Positions 1 through 7,581 of a stretch of DNA of 64,000 bases are shown piece by piece. The translations under genes and the position numbers were made by a program. This stretch comes from Hydractinia symbiolongicarpus (lineage: Eukaryota > Cnidaria > Hydrozoa > Anthoathecata > Hydractiniidae), in contig NC_079877.1 of assembly GCF_029227915.1 (NCBI RefSeq), forward strand, positions 18,935,851 through 18,999,850. Reading direction: 5' to 3'. A model generated the notes under the pieces. The model saw only the letters and a list, made by a program, of their open reading frames with translations. It had not been told where the DNA came from and ran no database searches. The stretch's first letter is position 1. Every line of letters starts with the position of its first letter.

Positions 1-86
1 CCGACCATGTTAAACCATGGATGTTTTGAGTCTCGCGGGATGCTTCAAAAATTTATTTGCATCTCACACGTCTCAGTGTTTTCAAA

Positions 87-785
87 ATGTCAAAATTTTC
101 TGTTACAAACGTTTGCATTCAGCATGGTCTTGATCACGAAAATACATTAATAAAAATGATACTTGAACTCTTGTTGGTAATGTTGTACGTAAGTTTTTTG
201 TACGTCTACTGCAAGTTTTCCTCTCTAATAAAAGTTATGTCAGAACTGAATGAAATTTTAGACGTCTTAGACACACCGTCACCAGCAATGAGAAAGCGGG
301 AAAAAGTCAAGCAAAACTTGAGTCTCGTCAACTCTCTGGGAAAAAAGCAGTGGACGCCTGAGTTGCTGGATAAAGCGACAGAGAAACAACTTGACAACCT
401 CTTGAAGAACCTCGAGGCACAAGCGCAAAAATCAGCAGCAAAAGACCTGCTGTCGAAAATGTCAGGTGTTGACAATTTTCAGACCATGATGAGCAACATA
501 AACGCAAACTTTCTGATTCAAAACTCGACTTTAGAGTTGATTGGTAATGTAACGGAGAAATTGCCATCGTTCACAGGGAACTCTCCGATGGAAGTTGCAG
601 GGTCATACATGTATGAAAAGTGCGGGCTGTGGCTCGCTCCCGTCTCTCTGTTTTGCACAGTTTTCAACCATCTAAACTGGAAAAAATTCAGCGAAATTGC
701 CGAGGAGCGTCAAGCACAAATCAAACTGCGAAAAGATTTTCCGGATGAAATAGAACCAAGTTTCGCAGAGCAGAAGCCGTCTTGA
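87..785 (+). CDS. Element protein with N-terminal membrane segment, function unknown
   Basis: The predicted protein has 232 residues from the first ATG; the frame is open 10 codons further upstream but without an ATG. A strongly hydrophobic stretch at about residues 23-43 looks like a membrane anchor. A charged, helix-prone middle follows (about 60-140, rich in Lys, Glu and Leu), then a second mildly hydrophobic patch near 185-205 and a charged C-terminus. I recognise no catalytic motif. It is the first of a plus-strand run ending with the packaging ATPase, which suggests a virion or membrane role, but that is inference from position only. It could also be a C-terminal part of something larger, since the window starts just upstream. 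Confidence 0.6.
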   Translation: MSKFSVTNVCIQHGLDHENTLIKMILELLLVMLYVSFLYVYCKFSSLIKVMSELNEILDVLDTPSPAMRKREKVKQNLSLVNSLGKKQWTPELLDKATEKQLDNLLKNLEAQAQKSAAKDLLSKMSGVDNFQTMMSNINANFLIQNSTLELIGNVTEKLPSFTGNSPMEVAGSYMYEKCGLWLAPVSLFCTVFNHLNWKKFSEIAEERQAQIKLRKDFPDEIEPSFAEQKPS

Positions 786-827
786 TGTAAAAAAAAGATT
801 TTTGTACGTCTCACGACTTACAAATAA

Positions 828-1199
828 ATGAGTGAATCTAACCAAATCATAACCAAGAAGAATGAGGGTCGTGTTGCTGCTGGCAAGAGACTTGCTGAAT
901 GGAATCGCAAGAACAAGGCCAAGTTGAAGCAAGTACCTGCTCGGGTCGAGACAAGTGAGAATTCAAGTACCCCAGCAAGTACTTCGCAAGAGGGTCAGGA
1001 ACCTGTCGCAGGTCCTCACAAGTTCAGTGCATATCTCTATGGCGCTGGAGGTATTGCCGTACTTGCCGGTTGCGTGGCAGTCTATTACATACGTAAGAAG
1101 CCTGCTGAAACCGTCTCCACAAGAGTACGTGCGCCTCAACCCACGCGAAAGCAAGAGCCCGAGCGTCAGCCTGATATTGACATTTTCAAGATGCGATAA
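828..1199 (+). CDS. Small single-pass membrane protein of the element
   Basis: This 123-residue protein has a basic N-terminus (KRLAEWNRKNKAK near residues 20-32), a Ser/Thr/Gln-rich linker and one clear membrane segment at about residues 70-88 (SAYLYGAGGIAVLAGCVAVY) followed by basic residues. The C-terminus ends in a short acidic/basic tail (DIDIFKMR). The ATG is preceded directly by the AATAA motif shared by most genes of the element. It lies 42 bases after the previous gene and 10 bases before the next. A basic-head, single-anchor layout would suit a minor virion or membrane protein; this is inference. Confidence 0.65.
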   Translation: MSESNQIITKKNEGRVAAGKRLAEWNRKNKAKLKQVPARVETSENSSTPASTSQEGQEPVAGPHKFSAYLYGAGGIAVLAGCVAVYYIRKKPAETVSTRVRAPQPTRKQEPERQPDIDIFKMR

Positions 1200-1209
1200 C
1201 CTATAATAA

Positions 1210-1452
1210 ATGAGCAGCAAAGAGTATCAGAAAGAAGTCGTCGATTCCTTGTGGGAATCTGTCAGACTAGTATCCTATACTATTGTCTTGGCGCTAGGCG
1301 CGAAAAAAGCTCTGGGAGTTTCTAGACCGGGGGCCAAGATGGACATGGAGGACGGCTTGAAGCTCGCTGGCTATATGACAGGAGCGATATTATTCGACGA
1401 TTACGCGATAAAACAAGGGTGGTATAAGCGTTCCATGATGCCTCCAAAATAG
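1210..1452 (+). CDS. Small hydrophobic element protein
   Basis: Eighty residues, starting at an ATG directly after the AATAA motif. Two moderately hydrophobic helices are visible, at about residues 17-32 (VRLVSYTIVLALGAKK) and 50-62 (LKLAGYMTGAILF), separated by a Gly/Pro-containing loop. No known domain is recognised. It sits between the preceding membrane protein and the ATPase in the same orientation. About 150 bases follow before the ATPase, with no ORF of note. Confidence 0.55.
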   Translation: MSSKEYQKEVVDSLWESVRLVSYTIVLALGAKKALGVSRPGAKMDMEDGLKLAGYMTGAILFDDYAIKQGWYKRSMMPPK

Positions 1453-1600
1453 CTGACCAACGAGAAGACTACACTATACAAATATCCATCCAATGTGGGC
1501 AAGCGAGAACATTAGAAAAGGTAACCGCTTCATCTCTAAGTAAGCGCCCTAGCATGTCTGCCCAAGACAAACACGAGTGACCCGAAGGACCTAAAATAAA

Positions 1601-2197
1601 ATGACTCTAGACATTGTCAAGGAGCCGCATACGGCAATCTTTACTGGACCGACAAGCTGTGGCAAGACGCAGCGTGTCCTGGATTTGCTTGAAAACGAGT
1701 ATAGGCAGCATTTCGACAACATTGTCATTCTCTGCCCTACAATCCGCTGGAACAAGACCTATCAAGAGAGATCCTCGCTATGGAGGGATGACTACGTGTT
1801 TCTGGTGGATCCAAAGGAGCAGCTGTTCGAATGGATCCAAAAACTGTCGTCGTTGGAAGAGACGCTCTTCATCATTGACGATATGATAGCGGACGAGAGT
1901 CTCGACAAAACTCGTGGTGCGTTGATAGAACTAGCTGTTTCGGGTAGACATCGCAAACACAGTCTCTGGCTACTAACACAAAGATATAAGAAGATCCCAA
2001 TAACAGTAAGGGATCAAAGGAAACAGCTTTTTGTCTGGTATCCGAAGAATCGGAAGGAGTTTGAGCTCATTCATCAAGAGAACGATGTAATTTCAAGTAG
2101 GGAAGAAATTTCCATTATTAAGGCTCAGCTCAAGAAGTCCAAGCATGCTTGCTTGTACATAAGACTGGAGCATCCTAGAAGTTACAAGATCGCCTAG
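1601..2197 (+). CDS. A32-type DNA packaging ATPase
   Basis: A 198-residue P-loop ATPase. Walker A is GPTSCGKT at residues 16-23 and Walker B is TLFIIDD at 88-94. The segments HFDNIVILCPTIRWNKTY (38-54) and GRHRKHSLWLLTQ (about 112-124, with a sensor-like Gln) match the packaging ATPases of Polintons, adintoviruses and nucleocytoplasmic DNA viruses, which pump the genome into the capsid. The length suits the short Polinton form. The ATG follows AATAAA directly. The reading frame is intact. The last codons and stop (ATC GCC TAG) fall in the arm of the element's dispersed palindromic repeat, so the present C-terminus may have been set by a repeat insertion. Confidence 0.88.
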   Translation: MTLDIVKEPHTAIFTGPTSCGKTQRVLDLLENEYRQHFDNIVILCPTIRWNKTYQERSSLWRDDYVFLVDPKEQLFEWIQKLSSLEETLFIIDDMIADESLDKTRGALIELAVSGRHRKHSLWLLTQRYKKIPITVRDQRKQLFVWYPKNRKEFELIHQENDVISSREEISIIKAQLKKSKHACLYIRLEHPRSYKIA

Positions 2198-2232
2198 ACG
2201 GGCTTGCTCTTGCTGAGCCGCTAGGCGATCGC
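2188..2232. repeat. Dispersed 28-bp repeat, inverted copy forming a hairpin
   Basis: GATCGCCTAG at 2188-2197 and CTAGGCGATC at 2221-2230 are perfect 10-base inverted arms. Bases 2201-2232 are a minus-strand copy of the dispersed repeat also found at 6213, 6570, 6660, 6708, 7492, 7531 and 9477. The copy starts in the last sense codons of the ATPase gene. GCGATCGC occurs at 2225-2232. Confidence 0.85.
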
Positions 2233-2280
2233 AGGAGCAGGTACAAAATACGGAAAGGTGACGTTATTACTGACCTCCAA

Positions 2281-2304
2281 GGTGTGGACAGATCTGTCCA
2301 CACC
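2281..2304. promoter_or_regulatory. 24-bp perfect palindrome
   Basis: The half-site GGTGTGGACAGA is followed at once by its exact complement, giving a 24-base palindrome with no loop in the gap between the ATPase and the BRO gene. It could be a protein-binding operator, a 3'-end hairpin or a replication site. Nothing in the sequence decides between these. Confidence 0.75.
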
Positions 2305-2336
2305 CAGCCAAACACAGTTTTACATATAATAAAAGA

Positions 2337-2405
2337 TGGATAATGACAGCGTAATTAAAGCTGTGTATCAAGCTCTTTTGAGAGCCCATGACAGACTGAT
2401 AGCAT
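2337..2405 (+). pseudogene. Short remnant ORF after a typical element start motif
   Basis: An ATG directly after ATAATAAAAG opens a 22-codon frame (MDNDSVIKAVYQALLRAHDR) that stops near 2405. The strong start motif with such a short ORF suggests a truncated gene. The downstream 170 bases hold no longer frame. The product, if any, is unknown. Confidence 0.35.
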
Positions 2406-2544
2406 GACGATGACAGCAAACTGGTAAACACGACTCGGGATATTGATCACCTGCGGCTCCGTCCTGACGGGCAAGAGTTATGCAAAAAATATCCATGGCT
2501 TCCTCAGCTTGGTGTTGGTTATTGGACCTCGTAATTTTGTGATA

Positions 2545-2561
2545 TTTTGTGAATCACAAAA
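2545..2561. terminator. TTTTGTGA/TCACAAAA hairpin
   Basis: Eight-base perfect inverted arms around one base lie upstream of the BRO gene. The same sequence theme recurs at 3334-3359 and 10434-10459, always in a gene gap, which suggests a shared signal such as a transcript 3' end. Confidence 0.45.
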
Positions 2562-2596
2562 AAAACTGTGGTTGAGCCTTGGCGTGTATAAGAAAG

Positions 2597-3326
2597 ATGT
2601 CTCTTGTGGTTGATTACTTTAAAGGAAAGCAAGTCCAATCATTGTGCCTTAAGGAAAGAGGCCAATGCCTCATAGGCCAATACCTCATAGCCAAAAACGT
2701 GTGGAGAGCTGTCGGCTATAACGATAATTGTAATGGTAGAAAAGCTATTCAGGTACATGTACCGGAGAAGTATGTAAGGCGGGCCTGGGAGGTTAAAAGT
2801 ACCGCAGAAGACAAGGGGGTCGATATCAACCCCCTTCATCCAGACACGATGTTACTGACAGAGCCAGGCCTTTATTGCTTCCTCTTGAGGTGTGGTAGAC
2901 CTGAAGCAGAACCATTTTTGGATTGGTTTGTTGAAAAAAAAAAAGCGGAGCGACTTGAATTACAAGGATCGAACGATAGCCGGACAAGAGCAAGAAATCA
3001 TAGAGCTACGACAGCGACATGTTCCATGTGCGCAAGATCCTAGAAAGGATAACGGAATGGTTATAATCCAAAAGAATAACAATGATGAATATCCGTATGT
3101 CGCTATATGTGGGCAACAAGGCTATGTAGCGCAAAAGATTCGCAACAAGTTAACAGATCATCCCAAAGGTCAACTCGTCGTTCTTGCAGAAACCCCAAAT
3201 GCCATTGTACATTACAACTGGCTCTGAGAGCGTGGATGCATTGAAGTAAATCCCGAACGTCCAAGGCACTTTCGATTAGGTCGTAATTATACACATCAGA
3301 GATTGATGGAGCTTGCCGAGATCTAG
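2597..3326 (+). pseudogene. BRO-N family protein, broken by frameshift and internal stop
   Basis: The first ATG is at 2597. Residues from about 10 to 115 match the BRO-N domain (baculovirus repeated ORF family, DNA-binding): a key segment is NVWRAVGYNDNCNGRKAIQ followed by HVPEKY, then LHPDTMLLTEPGLYCFLLR and RPEAEPFLDWFVE. At the A-run near 2933-2943 the frame breaks; the sequence that continues the family pattern (EQEIIELRQRH, then DEYPYVAICGQQGYV) lies in another frame up to a TGA at 3225-3227. That frame is open again after the TGA to a TAG at 3324-3326. Family members usually pair BRO-N with a helical, KilA-C- or DUF3627-like C-terminal part. Two separate lesions make this copy a pseudogene unless slippage on the A-run is used. 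Confidence 0.75.
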
Positions 3327-3333
3327 GATTTTT

Positions 3334-3359
3334 TTTTGTAACCCTGATAGATTACAAAA
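3334..3359. terminator. TTTTGTAA/TTACAAAA hairpin at a convergent gene junction
   Basis: Eight-base inverted arms at 3334-3341 and 3352-3359 lie just past the end of the BRO gene, in the gap facing the 3' end of the integrase gene. The placement fits a 3'-end signal. Confidence 0.45.
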
Positions 3360-3385
3360 ACCACGCTTATGGGTATCAACTGAGC

Positions 3386-3408
3386 GGTTCCCCCGTAGCA
3401 GGGGAACC
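3386..3408. terminator. GC-rich hairpin between convergent genes
   Basis: GGTTCCCC at 3386-3393 pairs with GGGGAACC at 3401-3408 over a seven-base loop. It lies between the BRO gene (plus) and the integrase gene (minus), 21 bases from the integrase stop, consistent with a bidirectional 3'-end element. Confidence 0.5.
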
Positions 3409-3428
3409 TGTGAAATGGCTCGTGAAGT

Positions 3429-4442
3429 TTACCATTGTTTAACCGAGTCAGGAGGCAGCTTCGTGTCTTCAGGAACCCGCAAAAGCTCTTCTTTCACAAA
3501 CACACGCTCTGGACCATCTGCAAGGTAGTACATTGTTCGGTTGTCTGGTTCGTTGACGATGCGGTCCAAACAGAACGTTTTTTTCGACCAAATCATATCT
3601 GTTGCACGTCTTCTCTGATCTCCATGCTCTTCACCGGATTGCAAAAAATATCGGTAGAGACCATCTTCTGAAAGAGGATTCTTGTCAGGCTTGTAGCTTG
3701 CTTTTTGTGGAACCTCGTCGAGTTTGACTGCATCGATAGGTTTCATCTTGATTCCAGCGGTTTTGGTGTTGTTCATCTGATCCACAATTTTGTAGAGTTG
3801 CTTGACCCATATCGTCGAGACTTTTCCCTCTTCGTTGAGCTCTTGAGCATCTTGAGCCTTGAAGAGACGCCTCGCGAGCTGCTTGTTGAAGTTTTCCACA
3901 AAGGCAGTGTGTCTATGATGGTACTTTGTCACCGTCCTGTCGATCTTGACGTCATGTTTTTGAAAGGTCTTTGTAACGTCTGCAAGGAACTCGGTTCCTG
4001 CATCTATCATGACAGTCTCGGGCCACGTCAAGGGTCTGGCCTTGCCTCCGGGCTTCGCGTAAATGTCCTCGATCATTTTGGCCACTTCTGCAGCCTTTTT
4101 CGTTCGCAGGGGTCTCGCCACTTTGAACCTGCTGGCAATGTCAATTCCAGTAAGAATGTATTTGTATTTCGAGCCATACAGGCGATCATGAGGCATGCTA
4201 AGCAAATCAAATTGATGTACTGCATTTGGAACTGTAACGGTGTAATGAGGATGTTTTACCACCTTTGGCCCTGGAATGGGAACCTGCCAGAATGCCTGGT
4301 GGGCAAGGTAGATTTTGACCTTTTTCATAGACAAACCACTAAGTTCAACAAGTTTTTCAATGGCTTCGTTTCCGATCCAGAGATGTGTGGGCTGATAGTA
4401 AATACTGCTCAATTTTTCCTTCTCTGTGGGTGTTTTCGACAT
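3429..4442 (-). CDS. Retroviral-type DD35E integrase
   Basis: A 337-residue protein with an open frame. The RNase H-like catalytic core has Asp79 (in HQFDLLSMP), Asp147 (in VMIDAGTEF) and Glu183 (in AFVENFNKQLARR), with exactly 35 residues between the last two, the D,D(35)E pattern of retroviral and Polinton integrases. An N-terminal helical region precedes it. The C-terminal part, from about residue 255, is a probable DNA-binding barrel (LYRYFLQSGEEHGD, then FVKEELLRVPED). No chromodomain is visible. The enzyme would insert the element into host DNA. The start codon lies in a 13-base-arm inverted repeat and follows an AATAAAC motif. It runs opposite to the ATPase and in the same direction as the capsid block. 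Confidence 0.9.
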   Translation of the reverse strand: MSKTPTEKEKLSSIYYQPTHLWIGNEAIEKLVELSGLSMKKVKIYLAHQAFWQVPIPGPKVVKHPHYTVTVPNAVHQFDLLSMPHDRLYGSKYKYILTGIDIASRFKVARPLRTKKAAEVAKMIEDIYAKPGGKARPLTWPETVMIDAGTEFLADVTKTFQKHDVKIDRTVTKYHHRHTAFVENFNKQLARRLFKAQDAQELNEEGKVSTIWVKQLYKIVDQMNNTKTAGIKMKPIDAVKLDEVPQKASYKPDKNPLSEDGLYRYFLQSGEEHGDQRRRATDMIWSKKTFCLDRIVNEPDNRTMYYLADGPERVFVKEELLRVPEDTKLPPDSVKQW

Positions 4443-4463
4443 GTTTATTACATGTCGAAAACA
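4431..4463. promoter_or_regulatory. Inverted repeat spanning the integrase start codon
   Basis: Perfect 13-base arms (TGTTTTCGACATG and its complement) at 4431-4443 and 4451-4463 flank the seven-base spacer TTTATTA. The left arm contains the integrase start codon and the spacer is the A/T start motif. This could be a binding site for self-regulation or an mRNA hairpin over the start codon. Confidence 0.65.
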
Positions 4464-4489
4464 TTTTACATATAACTCCTGTGGAGACG

Positions 4490-4888
4490 CTAGGCGAACT
4501 TGTACACTGCAAAACCAAGGAGGGCTAAGGATCCAACGATGAACGTTAGCTCACCGTCTTGTTGCTGCTTGCTGGGCGTGTAGAAGTCGGATAACTTAGG
4601 AGCCTTCTCGATCGTTGCGATGTAATAGTCTCTCATACCTTCATCGAGCTCCTTCAAGCTCTCTCCAGCTTGCCTTTTCAGCTCTCGTTGATGGTTATAC
4701 CAATCGATCTTTGCCTGCCGATCTCTTACCCACTGTTGCTGAGCTGCTTGAAGTTGTTCAATCGCCTTGTCGTGCCTTTTACGCTCGGCCTCACCATGGC
4801 CTGACAGCTTACTGAACAAATAGTTGCTCCCCGAGAACGCGAGGGCATTGATTATAGCCCCACCCGCGAGTACTAATATGCTTGCCAT
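4490..4888 (-). CDS. Element protein with hydrophobic ends and coiled-coil middle
   Basis: I choose the ATG at 4888, which directly follows AATAAAG, giving 132 residues; an in-frame ATG at 4924 would overlap the capsid gene. Residues 1-22 (MASILVLAGGAIINALAFSG) form a hydrophobic segment. About 35-90 is a highly charged helix (ERKRHDKAIEQLQAAQQQW and following), probably a coiled coil. The C-terminus (about 112-130, TFIVGSLALLGFAVYKFA) is a second membrane segment. This arrangement recurs in capsid-encoding elements of cnidarian genomes; the role is unknown, perhaps a virion membrane or spacer protein. It lies between the integrase and the capsid gene, same strand. Confidence 0.7.
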   Translation of the reverse strand: MASILVLAGGAIINALAFSGSNYLFSKLSGHGEAERKRHDKAIEQLQAAQQQWVRDRQAKIDWYNHQRELKRQAGESLKELDEGMRDYYIATIEKAPKLSDFYTPSKQQQDGELTFIVGSLALLGFAVYKFA

Positions 4889-4895
4889 CTTTATT

Positions 4896-6083
4896 TTAAT
4901 ATTCGACACTGTGAAAATGCCCATCTAAGATGTTCAGCTGAGCATGTTGAAGTAGGAAAACGTAGCATTTAATATCCCCCGTTGTTCCGTCTGCTTTCTT
5001 GGTCATATGCAAGGTTATACCGTCTGACAATCTCTGTAATGGCCTTCCGGAACCGTGTAGACTATGATCAGGTGATGCTCGGAAATCAACAAACAGGGCG
5101 TATCTTTCTGTGAAGAACTGCCCAATCGTCACCTTTGAATCGTGGCTACTGAATAAGTTTACGATCTGCTCGAGGTGATCTTTCGGGAGCATCGCGTGCG
5201 TGTAGAGCTCATTAGGTTCACCCTCGACAGTGATCGAGATTTTTTAAATCTTTGGGTTGTAGAAGACCTCGTTAGCACCCGAGTAAGCCTTCACTTTTCC
5301 AGGATCTACGAACAATAATAAGACGCCTTTTAAACTTTTTGCTGGAGTATCAATTTGCAAATTGTAGCTGGTATCAGCCTTTTTTATCGTGACAACTTTG
5401 CTACGGAGAACCCTTTCATAGGGTAGCGCCAAACGACTATACCGTGACATCATAGCGCTCGCGAGACCCTCGTTATTAACCTTGTCAAACTCTAGTGCGA
5501 TATTAGTGATCTTGTACGCACTGTCTGCAGGTTTAGCTGCCGTGCTTCCTGAAGACACCGTACCACCATCTTTGATAACGTCACCATATGATGCAAAATG
5601 TATAACGAATTGCAGCCTATCGTGTAGCCCTGGCTGGTAGAACGGCAAGTCTCGTGTCAATTCAAACATTTTACCTATAGGGATGCAAAAGGTGTTGCCG
5701 TAAGCTGCGACGATCGCTCTTTCCTCATCTGTGCCTACATGATCAGTCGCTTTTACCTGTAGGGCGCGGATTGTACCGTCGTTGGGATTGATCCCCTCTA
5801 GGATCAAGTTGTTTTCCCGATCAAACTTGGGCAACCATAGGTCCTTGTAGGTAGCGAGCACCCTGTAGTCGCTAATATTTTGCACCTCGTTGCTATTCAA
5901 AGTGATACGAAGAAAAATTACATCGTTCTGCCCCATGTTGGGGATGTCAACATACAAGTCCTCGTTCTGATTAATCGTACTAGGGACATGACTTACTTTT
6001 ACACGCTGCTTCTTGCCTTTAATAGCCATCATTGTTTTAATCTCCGCGTAGGGATCGAGCTTAGTTCCGAATATGTTACTCAT
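4896..6083 (-). pseudogene. Probable major capsid protein, interrupted by an in-frame stop
   Basis: The frame starts at the ATG at 6083 after an AATAAAGC motif. It runs 279 codons to a TAA at 5244-5246, then stays open in the same frame to the TAA at 4896-4898. The two parts belong together: frame, spacing and composition are continuous. Beta-rich alternation, segments such as DLYVDIPNMGQNDVIFLRI and LPFYQPGLHDRLQFVIHF, and the position beside a packaging ATPase fit a jelly-roll capsid protein of the Polinton/adintovirus kind. The assignment rests on pattern and context, not on a search. A full length near 395 residues is shorter than classical Polinton capsid proteins. The internal stop would remove the C-terminal quarter, so this copy is probably non-functional. 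Confidence 0.6.
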
Positions 6084-6116
6084 GCTTTATTATTAGCTGA
6101 TTTTCGTTTCAAATAA
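6084..6116. promoter_or_regulatory. Divergent 33-base start region with two AATAAA-type motifs
   Basis: The capsid gene (minus, start 6083) and the next gene (plus, start 6117) diverge from only 33 bases. Each side carries an A-rich AATAA(A) motif within two bases of its ATG. So short a shared region implies very compact promoters, as in cytoplasmic large DNA viruses where late promoters abut the start codon. Confidence 0.5.
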
Positions 6117-6212
6117 ATGCCGATTAATCCAATATACGAAGGAGACGACTTTACGCCAGAGGAAAAAATTTCAGACGAGGATTTCAGTAGGCCTGATGCC
6201 AATTTAACGCCA

Positions 6213-6238
6213 GATCGCCTGGCGGCTCTGCAGGAGCA
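6213..6238 (+). repeat. Dispersed 28-bp repeat, coding copy 1
   Basis: GATCGCCTGGCGGCTCTGCA plus GGAGCA, read in frame as DRLAALQEH. A degenerate half copy (CGGCTCCGCAAGAG) follows at 6251-6264. Confidence 0.85.
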
Positions 6239-6569
6239 TCAGGGTCAATCCGGCTCCGCAAGAGACACCACGACAAGACAGAGGGAAGAGCTACTAAAAT
6301 CAAAAGTCGACGATCTTTACGAACACCTTGGTGAGGAGCTGGGGCAGCCAATCGCGAGATATTACAACGAGTTTGAGGCACGGGGAAACCAGCTTCTTTT
6401 CGATGGCATAGAGATCACGAAAAGGCATGGTGAATTAAGGAGCGTTGCCGAGATACGGAGGAGGTTAGGTACAAATCGCTTGCGAGCCATGGGGTTTACC
6501 GACTATACTACACCAAACAAAGGCAGTAAGGTAATGGCTCAGAAACTCCTTAACGAGATTGTTCACATT

Positions 6570-6595
6570 GATCGCCTAGCGGCTCAGCAGGAGAA
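6570..6595 (+). repeat. Dispersed 28-bp repeat, coding copy 2
   Basis: Same core and same reading frame as copy 1, read as DRLAAQQEK. Confidence 0.85.
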
Positions 6596-6659
6596 GGCCG
6601 ATGATATCGAAATGATGCCGCTGCTCGAGAACGTCCTTGATGAAACGGAGAGCCTGATC

Positions 6660-6685
6660 GATCGCCTACCGGCTCCGCAAGAGCA
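6660..6685 (+). repeat. Dispersed 28-bp repeat, coding copy 3
   Basis: Same core and frame, read as DRLPAPQEQ, with one substitution changing Ala to Pro. Confidence 0.85.
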
Positions 6686-6705
6686 AGAGACTCCTTTTGG
6701 CACCA

Positions 6706-6737
6706 GCGATCGCCTCGCGGCTCAGCAAGAGCAAGCC
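6706..6737 (+). repeat. Dispersed 28-bp repeat, coding copy 4
   Basis: Begins with GCGATCGC and is read in the same frame as DRLAAQQEQA. It lies only 20 bases after copy 3. Confidence 0.85.
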
Positions 6738-7477
6738 TTCACAGAGCGTGAAAGAAGAGGGCTCAACCTCGAGCTTCAAACGCTAAAGGGTAACCTAAAG
6801 CACTTGAAAAACAAGATGATCTTCTACGACAGCGAGATCGCTAAAGCAGAAGCCAAGGTGAAAAGGCTTGAGACGAAGAAAGCTACACCTGGGGCATCCG
6901 AGGAGCAGCTAGCTATATGGAACGAGGACCTTGGAAAGGCTAGGGAAGATCTAGAACGACTCCAGGATCAAAAGGAAGCAGTACCAGAAGCACACGGTTT
7001 ACTATCATCTGACACTCGCTCTGAAAGCAATTAAGGAAACGCTGATGAAAATCGCAGAAGGCGATAAATCTCTAGCTGAAAAGCTTAGAATCTTGTTCAA
7101 GGAGCAAGGAATTACTATAGCGAGCATCGTCTCGGCTGTTGGTCTACTGATTTCCACCATCGTACTCGCAGTTACAGGTGGTGGAGGAGCGGGTGCAACA
7201 GGCGCAGGAGGAAGTGCCGCAGGGAAGGGCTTTTTGCAAAAACAGCTGGAAAGGCTTGGAAAATTTTTGAAATACTTAGCAGGTAAGGCAGGTGCGGCGC
7301 TACCAGGGATTATTGGCACGGTTGTCTCGTTCTTTTTTAGAGTAGCAGCAAAAGTTGTTGAATACGCAGCCAAACACCTGTACATGACAATCGCTGCTGT
7401 CGTCGCTTTTGTTGTGGCCTACGTTGGGAAGGGTGGCAAGAAGTCGTAGATGATCTAGTATGTTGACGAACATATTA

Positions 7478-7562
7478 GATCGCCTTGCGGCCATGCTCCT
7501 GCGGAGCCGCCAGGCGATGTCAGCGGAAGGGCGATCGCCTAGCGGCTCAGCAAGAGCAAGCC
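7478..7562. repeat. Cluster of dispersed repeat copies between convergent genes
   Basis: A short plus-strand arm (GATCGCCTTGCGGC, 7478-7491), an inverted copy (7492-7518) and a complete plus-strand copy beginning GCGATCGCC (7531-7562) occupy most of the 130-base gap between two convergent genes. Arm plus inverted copy can form a long hairpin, which could act as a 3'-end signal. Confidence 0.85.
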
Positions 7563-7581
7563 CGTCTCAGCATGAGCACCT

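Larger units (their letters stand above)
6117..7449 (+). pseudogene. Coiled-coil and glycine-rich membrane protein, split by a frame change
   Basis: The first frame runs from the ATG at 6117 to 7034 (305 codons). It holds four copies of the peptide D-R-L-(A/P)-A-x-Q-E-(Q/H/K), encoded by the dispersed 28-bp repeat, and a long coiled coil at about residues 205-290. The second frame, shifted by one, is open from before 6995 and contains the ATG at 7045. It encodes a helical stretch (KIAEGDKSLAEKLR), a hydrophobic segment, a Gly/Ala-rich linker (GGGGAGATGAGGSAAGKG) and two further hydrophobic segments, with a basic C-terminus ending at 7449. The overlapping second frame continues a helical sequence upstream of its ATG, which indicates one gene interrupted near 6985-7000. 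Function unknown; possibly a structural or membrane-active virion protein. Confidence 0.65.

Noticed and set aside
3705-4475. 256-codon plus-strand ORF opposite the integrase
   Set aside because: Antisense shadow of the integrase, whose catalytic residues and start motif fix the true strand.
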